This document shows positions 58,964-64,000 of a DNA stretch of 64,000 nt, piece by piece; position 1 is the first letter of the stretch, and each line of letters begins with the position of its first letter. The stretch is from Verrucomicrobiales bacterium (lineage in GTDB: Bacteria > Verrucomicrobiota > Verrucomicrobiia > Limisphaerales > J093), in contig JACKPV010000023.1 in assembly GCA_024233305.1 (NCBI GenBank), forward strand, positions 124,001 through 188,000. The letters are read 5' to 3'. The notes under the pieces were generated by a model that searched no databases, was not told the origin of the DNA, and saw only the letters and a program-made list of their open reading frames with translations. Made by a program: the position numbers and the translations under genes.

Positions 58964-60616
58964 ATGAACAACCTCTTTCCATTACTCTCGCTGGCCGCGC
59001 TGGTTGGAACCCCCATCACCTTCGGTCAGGGGGGCGCCACTTCGCCGCCCGACGCCCGAGCCGGCGTGGTGACCGCTCATTCCCAGGGCCTGCACGGTTA
59101 CATCGGTTTCGGCCACGAATCCCTGCCGCCCGGAGGCGGCTACAGCGCGGGCATGGGGTTTTACGCCGCCGTCTGGCCGCTGGTGGATCAACCCCTGGCC
59201 AATTTCCAGATCGGTCTGCCCAGTTCGTGGATTCAACCGGACAACTCCGACAACAAGGACAAACCCCTGGCCCCCGAAGGCACCCTGGCCCGCACCTGGG
59301 CCCCGCGCGGTCCCACCTGGAGCAGCGTCTTCCAAACCGTGGAAGGCGGCCTCGGCTATTGGGCCGGCAACCACTTTCGCTACGGACCGCCCAAGTTCAG
59401 CATGAACGCCACGCCGCAATGCTACGATTACGAGGTCGGTTCGCCGGGTTGGTCGTTCTTCTATGACAACGAAGCGCTGCCGGACAACCGCCTGGGGATC
59501 GCGCAACTGAGCAACCGCCTCCTCATTCCTCCCGACGCCCTCCCGTTCCAGGGCAATCCCAACGGCGAGTTCCTGGGCTACTCGTGGATGGCGTTGCCGT
59601 TCACCGACCCCACCGCGGGCGATCCGCCGACCGGCGACCAGAGCTGGACCTGCTTCCTGAGCGCCGCCAACTTCAAGGGGCCCATCGCTTACTATATCCC
59701 CGAGACCTGGAGCAAGATCGGCAAGCTGTTCAACTATCCGTTCATCTATGGACGCGGTCTCGATGCCCGGCCGGGCATCATGGGCGGCGGGGCCATGGAG
59801 ATAAACACCGTGCCACGCTTCGACGTCACGGACACGCAGGGCACGACCTGGTCCAAGTTGCCCAAGCTGCAGTGGCCGGTGGATTCCGAGGGCCGGGCCT
59901 ACCTCGTGCAGGATGTCACCTACTACTCGAAGGCCGCGCTCTACAACGCCTTCAAATCCTGGCGCGATGGCGGCCCCGCCGCCGCCGGACGCTTCGACGA
60001 AAAAGGCGCCTTCAAACCGAAGCTCAACACACGCACCACGCGCTACGACCAGGCGGGGAAGAAGCTCGTCGGCGTGGAACGCGCCTTCGACACGCGCATC
60101 TTCGACGGCAACGTGTGGGGCCTTCAGTGGGTCACCAACGACCTCGCGGCCAACGGACGGTTTCCGCAATACTACCGGCACGCCGGCGATGAACGCGTCG
60201 CGGTGCCGGCAGCGGACGTGCCCGCGGCGACGGGATTGCTCGCCCAGGAGTTTCCGCTCGCCGAAATGGGCGTGCCCTACACCTCGCCAAACGTGGGCGC
60301 CTGGGCCACGCCGGGCCCGAAGCGCGGCCCCTTCACCGTTCGCCTCGTCGATGGGTCGATCGTCACCTATTCGTGGTACCGCTTCATCGATCAACCCTCG
60401 TTCCAGCAATACCACTGGAGCGAATCCAGGAAGGCGAACTTGCAGGCCTTGGTGGAAAAGCTCCACGCGACCTGGCCGACCGATCGCGACTACATGCCGC
60501 CCCCGACGCGTGGCAAGCTCGTGTCGCTCGATCCCGCCCTGATCGTCACGCCACCGGCCGGATTGGAGATCGGCTACGTCCCCATCGTCACCCGCCAGAA
60601 AGCCGCCCCCAGGTAA
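58964..60616 (+). CDS. secreted protein of unknown function
   Basis: The 550-residue protein has a signal peptide (LFPLLSLAALVGTPITFGQ). The mature part is rich in aromatic residues and W/Y-containing turns (GYIGFGHESLPPGGGYSAGMGFYAAVWPL, FFYDNEALPDN). I recognise no family. The layout suggests a glycan-binding or glycan-processing periplasmic protein. It is almost certainly co-transcribed with the Tat-exported oxidoreductase upstream (32-base gap), so it may deliver substrate to it (inference). Confidence 0.6.
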   Translation: MNNLFPLLSLAALVGTPITFGQGGATSPPDARAGVVTAHSQGLHGYIGFGHESLPPGGGYSAGMGFYAAVWPLVDQPLANFQIGLPSSWIQPDNSDNKDKPLAPEGTLARTWAPRGPTWSSVFQTVEGGLGYWAGNHFRYGPPKFSMNATPQCYDYEVGSPGWSFFYDNEALPDNRLGIAQLSNRLLIPPDALPFQGNPNGEFLGYSWMALPFTDPTAGDPPTGDQSWTCFLSAANFKGPIAYYIPETWSKIGKLFNYPFIYGRGLDARPGIMGGGAMEINTVPRFDVTDTQGTTWSKLPKLQWPVDSEGRAYLVQDVTYYSKAALYNAFKSWRDGGPAAAGRFDEKGAFKPKLNTRTTRYDQAGKKLVGVERAFDTRIFDGNVWGLQWVTNDLAANGRFPQYYRHAGDERVAVPAADVPAATGLLAQEFPLAEMGVPYTSPNVGAWATPGPKRGPFTVRLVDGSIVTYSWYRFIDQPSFQQYHWSESRKANLQALVEKLHATWPTDRDYMPPPTRGKLVSLDPALIVTPPAGLEIGYVPIVTRQKAAPR

Positions 60617-60768
60617 CCACCTGCCGCCCCATACGCGCCACCCTTGCGTCCCTGTTGTCCCTGACGTCAGGGCTCGCCACCGCCCTCTCTGCCACCTTGC
60701 TGGACGACTGCGACACGACACCACACTCCACTCCGCTGCCAAGGTCGGCAGCCTGAAGGGCTGGCAGC

Positions 60769-60967
60769 TCAGCCGGATCGATTCAACCCGCGGTAGCCGC
60801 CGACGTGCAGTCGACGCTGATCTTCATGGGCTTGGCCGGTCGCGCCGGGTTCGACCGGCAATCACGTTTCGGTGAATCGTCGCCCCCGGCGGCAGGTGGA
60901 CGGATCCCCGCTGAATCATGCGCCGAGTGCACGTCGACGGCTACGAGTCACTGAATGGTGACGGCTC
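60769..60967 (+). repeat. MITE-like repeat, family M, full-length copy 2
   Basis: About 200 bp with the same terminal inverted repeats as 2401-2606. The left end (about 60771-60813) contains ATCGATTCAACCCGCGGTAG and the right end (about 60926-60966) contains TGCACGTCGACGGCTACGAG. The interior is about 75-80 percent similar to copy 1 by eye. It lies in a 946-base gap without genes. Confidence 0.65.
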
Positions 60968-61068
60968 GGTCTCGCGCCTCCCGGGGGCGGCACAGACGGG
61001 GACGAACCCCCGCGTGGCACGACCCAGGACTTCGAGCAGTGGTCACAACCAGGCAGACGACCTCGGTG

Positions 61069-61182
61069 TGTCGCCCTTTCAGGGCTGGTGGGACCGGGCG
61101 GGCTGGACCCAGGGCGGCGCCCGTCCTGAAGTCCGGGCTTGCCCTGGGCTGTCGTCTGTCGCCCGCGTTGGGGCTTTGTTTG
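61069..61182 (+). repeat. interspersed palindromic repeat, family P, copy 3
   Basis: This is nearly identical to 2610-2722: GTGTCGCCCTTTCAGGGCTG, CCAGGGCGGCGCCCGTCCTG, CTTGCCCTGGGCTGTCGTC, GTTGGGGCTTTG. It again follows a family M copy, with about 100 extra bases in between, and similarity to the left composite continues to about 61275. No gene is supported between 60617 and 61562. Confidence 0.65.
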
Positions 61183-61562
61183 ATTCTGGAGTATGCCCGC
61201 TCTGCCAGCATTGCAGGCTGCCACCATGCCACCGACGTCGAGATCGCCGGCCGCCTCAAACGCGCCCGACCGCGCGCGCCGCGGCGTTGTCCAGCAAGGC
61301 GTCTCAACACCAATGCCAGCCCGCCACGAGCCACCGAAACTGCCCAGCTGAAGGGAGTGACGCGGGATCCCCTCCGGCCATGCGCGCCAAGCAACCAAGC
61401 AACGGGGTCAATCCAAACATCTTGCTTTGGCGCAGGGTATTGCGGTAGCCTTCACTACAAGAAACAAGCGATGACACCTGTCCTGGAGATCCCGCTCTAG
61501 CGGATGGCATTCAGGTTGGGCAAGAGAGAGGGACGCGCTTTCTGGGCGGATGAGGAGATGAG

Positions 61563-62480
61563 ATGAACGATACGGCCACAGTACGGATCTTCCTTGTCAA
61601 GGGGAGTCCGACATCCTTACGGACAGCAGAGATATCGAACTGGACGGGGAAAGCGGTTGCTGGGCCTCGCACTCAGCTTGAGGAGATGTTGAAGCGAGAA
61701 GAAGCGGGCAAGCCCGGCGTCTACTTCCTTTCGGGAGTCAACCCTGAGTCCGGGAAGGATCGCGTTTACATCGGCGAGGCTGAAGTTATCAGGAACAGGA
61801 TCAAGGGGCATCTGAACCGGGATTTCTGGAAGACTCTGGTGTTCTTCGTTAGCAAGGACGAGAATCTCACGAAAGCACATATCAAGTACCTGGAGGGGAA
61901 GCTGATCACCACGGCGGCGGCGATGGGGCGCACTGAACTGGATAATTCGCAGGCCAGCGGGTCGCACCTGCCGGAATCCGATGCGGCCGATATGGACGTT
62001 TTCCTCACTCGCATGGAGCAGCTCCTGCCGATCCTTGGGCAGGAGTTTCTCAAGCCGGTGGTAAAGAACGGCCTCAAGTCCAGGAAAGCCGACGTGCTCT
62101 CCTGCGAGATCAAGGGCATCAAGGCAATTGGCAGACAAACCGAGAATGGCTTCGTCGTGCTCAGGGGATCTGAGGCCGTGCCCACTGAGCGCCCATCGAC
62201 CCAGAAGTACCAGTACGCAGCGAACCTGCGTGCAGGGCTGCTGTCAGACGGCGTAATGGAGCGGAGACCAGACCGGCTTGTCTTCCTTGCCGATCACGAG
62301 TTTTCGAGTCCGAGCGCGGCAGCCGCGGTGATCCATGGTGGCCAGGCCAATGGTCTGGTCGCTTGGAAAGACAGCAAGGGCTTGTCCCTCAAGGAGAAGG
62401 AGGAGCAGGATATCCGAAATGGCGAATCCACGGTGTCGAAAGAGGTTGCCGAAACGCAATGCAGAGCGTTCGATCGCTGA
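61563..62480 (+). CDS. GIY-YIG nuclease with DUF4357 domain
   Basis: The 305-residue protein has a GIY-YIG core: PGVYFLSGVNPESGKDRVYIGEAEVIRNRIKGHL, with KYLEGKLIT carrying the metal-binding Glu. A DUF4357-like C-terminus follows (FSSPSAAAAVIHGGQANGLVAWKDSKGLSLKE). Proteins of this plan are widespread, often next to mobile elements or in defence contexts, and their target is unknown. A good ribosome-binding site (GAGGAG) precedes the ATG. GC content is clearly lower than in neighbouring genes and a repeat composite lies just upstream, both suggesting recent acquisition. It is followed after 5 bases by an unrelated glycosidase gene. Confidence 0.85.
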   Translation: MNDTATVRIFLVKGSPTSLRTAEISNWTGKAVAGPRTQLEEMLKREEAGKPGVYFLSGVNPESGKDRVYIGEAEVIRNRIKGHLNRDFWKTLVFFVSKDENLTKAHIKYLEGKLITTAAAMGRTELDNSQASGSHLPESDAADMDVFLTRMEQLLPILGQEFLKPVVKNGLKSRKADVLSCEIKGIKAIGRQTENGFVVLRGSEAVPTERPSTQKYQYAANLRAGLLSDGVMERRPDRLVFLADHEFSSPSAAAAVIHGGQANGLVAWKDSKGLSLKEKEEQDIRNGESTVSKEVAETQCRAFDR

Positions 62481-62485
62481 GTCAC

Positions 62486-63496
62486 ATGCCTAACCGCCGC
62501 GAGATCCTGAAGCTTCTTGGCATCGTTGGCACTGGTGCTCCATTCGCCATAGTCCAAGCGAGCAACTCCAACCAAACCGCCGCGAAAGCCCGTGATGAGG
62601 TCCTGGCCTTTCTCAAAGCCCGGGGCCGGGGCTCCTACTTGTTCGGGCAGGTGGCCACCTGGGTTCACAACGAGAACCCGGACATGGAGCACCCGAGCAA
62701 CTGGCTCTGGAAGGTCCGGGATCACACGGGGCGGCTGCCGCGTTATGGGTGCATCACCTACGACTTCGTGGACGACCCGTTCCCGGATTCGGCGTGGAAT
62801 GAAGGCGTCAGGAAGATCTGGGAGCGCGGGATGATCGCGGGGGTTTACAACTTCTGGGCCAACCCGTCCGGCGGTCGATGGAATGATCCGGTCGACATCG
62901 CCCAGATCTGGGCGCCCGGTGAGAACGCCACCAAGATGAACTTCTACCGGCAGCTCGAGCGGATGGCCGCCAACTTGAAATGGCTCAAGGAGCGCGGAAT
63001 TCCCGTGGTGTACACGCCGTTCGTGGAAAGTGATGACCGGAACAAGTGGCACGCCAAGAACGGCAGCGACGCCATCATCCGGCTTTATCGGTTGGTCCAT
63101 GACTACTTCGAGCAGACCAAGGGCCTGGACAACATTATCTGGGCCTATCACACCACGCAGAATAGCGGCGCGCTGGAGCGTTGCTATCCCGGCGACGCCT
63201 ATGTGGATGTGCTCGGGAAGTCGGCCTACGGGACCGGTCTCGTGTTCAACGAATACGAGTGGGCCGTCGCGAAGAAGCAGGAACAGGGCAAGGTCATCTG
63301 GTGGGCGGAACTTGGCGTTCGCGGTAAATCCGATTCGTCCCGCGATTGTCTCGACGTGCTGCGGAAGCTGGAGACCAGTTACCCTGAACTCGCCGGCTTC
63401 GTCTTCTGGAGCGACGAGGGATTCTACAACGTGGTCGGCAATCGCAATGGCCGCGAGTTGATGACCGACCCGCGGATCGTCATCCTCGAGGACTGA
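62486..63496 (+). CDS. exported GH26-like glycosidase
   Basis: The 336-residue protein starts MPNRREILKLLGIVGTGAPFAIVQAS, a short Tat-like or Sec leader. It continues as a beta-mannanase (GH26) TIM barrel: GSYLFGQVATWVHN, LPRYGCITYDF, GMIAGVYNFWANPSGG, IPVVYTPFVESDDRNKWH, DNIIWAYHT and VIWWAELGVRG. The Glu in FVESDD and the Glu in WWAELG are the likely acid/base and nucleophile, although the first motif differs from the usual HExN. It would cut mannans or related beta-glycans. GC is higher than in the adjoining GIY-YIG gene. Confidence 0.75.
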   Translation: MPNRREILKLLGIVGTGAPFAIVQASNSNQTAAKARDEVLAFLKARGRGSYLFGQVATWVHNENPDMEHPSNWLWKVRDHTGRLPRYGCITYDFVDDPFPDSAWNEGVRKIWERGMIAGVYNFWANPSGGRWNDPVDIAQIWAPGENATKMNFYRQLERMAANLKWLKERGIPVVYTPFVESDDRNKWHAKNGSDAIIRLYRLVHDYFEQTKGLDNIIWAYHTTQNSGALERCYPGDAYVDVLGKSAYGTGLVFNEYEWAVAKKQEQGKVIWWAELGVRGKSDSSRDCLDVLRKLETSYPELAGFVFWSDEGFYNVVGNRNGRELMTDPRIVILED

Positions 63497-63585
63497 CTGC
63501 TGGTCCGACCGTTCGGGACCGATTCCGCCCTTGCATTCGAGCGCCCGCTGCGCCTCGGCGGCGATGGCGGATTCAACGACGAGGG

Positions 63586-64000
63586 TCAAAACTCCCGCGG
63601 GATGCGGATGACGAGGGCCCCCATCAGATCGCCCTCGCGGATGTCGTGCCGGGGGCTGGCGGGCTGGTCGTTGTGGCAGTCCGCGCAGGCCGACGAGGTG
63701 GCCCGTTGAGGGTAGATCGCGGTGAAATAAGCGCGGCCGCCGAGGGTTTCCTCGTGAAACGAAGGAGCCGTTTGCGTGCCCTGGGCCAGCGCCTCGAGCG
63801 TGGTGGCCTCGATTTCCGTTTGCGGCAGGGCGGCGGGATTGATGGGCGAGGAGGAACGCAGCGCGAACGAGAATTCCGCCCCGCTCGTGGCGATGCGGCG
63901 TCCCGTCAGGCGAAGGAACGCGGCGTGGTTGGTCGGCGCACGGGCGCCCTGGGCCACGCAAGTCTCCTGTGCGGCATCGAGCACGGCGTGCAGGCTGCCG
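63586..64000 (-). CDS. heme-binding DUF3365-type protein (5' end outside window)
   Basis: The C-terminal 138 residues of a protein whose start lies beyond base 64000. A single c-type heme motif (SSACADCHNDQPASPRHDIREGDLMGALVIRIP) sits near the end, with FHEETLGGRAYFTAIYPQ before it. This matches the C-terminal part of Tll0287/DUF3365-like periplasmic sensor or redox proteins. A GTG at 63984 could be mistaken for a start, but the frame continues upstream with family-like residues (GSLHAVLDAAQE). It is convergent with the GH26-like gene. Confidence 0.75.
   Translation of the reverse strand, partial: GSLHAVLDAAQETCVAQGARAPTNHAAFLRLTGRRIATSGAEFSFALRSSSPINPAALPQTEIEATTLEALAQGTQTAPSFHEETLGGRAYFTAIYPQRATSSACADCHNDQPASPRHDIREGDLMGALVIRIPREF

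Noticed and set aside
62478..62500. attC-like site after the GIY-YIG gene
   Set aside because: The next gene begins five bases after the stop, leaving no room, and no pairing ends are present.
1..64000. tRNA or rRNA genes
   Set aside because: No cloverleaf with a conserved T-arm and CCA-type end, or rRNA signature, was noticed on either strand. A tRNAscan run would be decisive.

Overview
The window is GC-rich bacterial DNA that looks like Verrucomicrobiota (a Limisphaerales/Opitutae-type genome; a close PVC relative is the alternative). This rests on several traits together: pseudopilin-like proteins beginning with an [26 protein letters not shown]-type N-terminus, sulfatase/SGNH/GH127 gene runs, several xylose-isomerase-like TIM barrels, a ThuA protein, a Tat-exported Gfo/Idh oxidoreductase, a CWPTR sulfatase, an ECF sigma factor paired with a huge Ser/Thr kinase, large secreted proteins ending in FFRL(x)Q-like tails, and dispersed palindromic repeats. 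No rRNA, tRNA, CRISPR array, transposase or phage gene was seen.

Left edge (1-2035): three co-directional genes of clearly lower GC. Each is followed, at or just after its stop codon, by a folded site resembling an integron attC. I read this as the distal end of a gene-cassette array, with the integrase presumably to the left of the window. One cassette encodes a NucS-like PD-(D/E)XK nuclease behind a PUA/EVE-like domain. From 2221 to 2977 lies a composite of interspersed repeats, and a second copy occurs at 60.77-61.28 kb.

Metal island (2969-8883): a leftward operon of an ExbB/TolQ-like channel protein, a DUF2149 protein and an exported, membrane-anchored CobN/HmuS-family chelatase faces a divergent nikR. 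A GTCATAC-N14-GTAACAC sequence between them is a good NikR operator candidate, so the chelatase system is probably nickel-controlled.

9.0-34.7 kb: secreted and envelope proteins (two pseudopilins, each beside a large secreted protein; a PKD/TIG/papain-like/TSP3 protein; a three-CXXCH beta-propeller cytochrome; a beta-helix protein; a triplicated-domain protein), galE, a TauE/SafE permease, an ECF sigma factor with a WD40-type kinase, a divergent ANL ligase/papain-like pair, and a TetR regulator with a visible promoter/operator.

34.9-46.4 kb: sugar isomerase plus ThuA, a DapA-family aldolase, an NfeD-FloA-small membrane protein operon, a second TIM barrel, a tandem pair of HtrA-like proteins (one intact, one catalytically dead), and a leftward operon of HAD hydrolase, glycerate kinase and GluQ-RS.

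46.7-60.6 kb: a leftward polysaccharide-utilisation run (sulfatase, SGNH-alpha/beta hydrolase fusion, sialidase-like-SGNH fusion, GH127-like arabinofuranosidase, TIM-barrel isomerase), then rightward phosphoglucomutase, a Tat-exported Gfo/Idh oxidoreductase and a secreted protein. These would strip sulfate and acyl groups and arabinose from a complex glycan and feed the sugars into central metabolism.

Right edge (60.6-64.0 kb): the second repeat composite, a lower-GC GIY-YIG/DUF4357 gene, a GH26-like glycosidase and a truncated heme-binding DUF3365-type protein.
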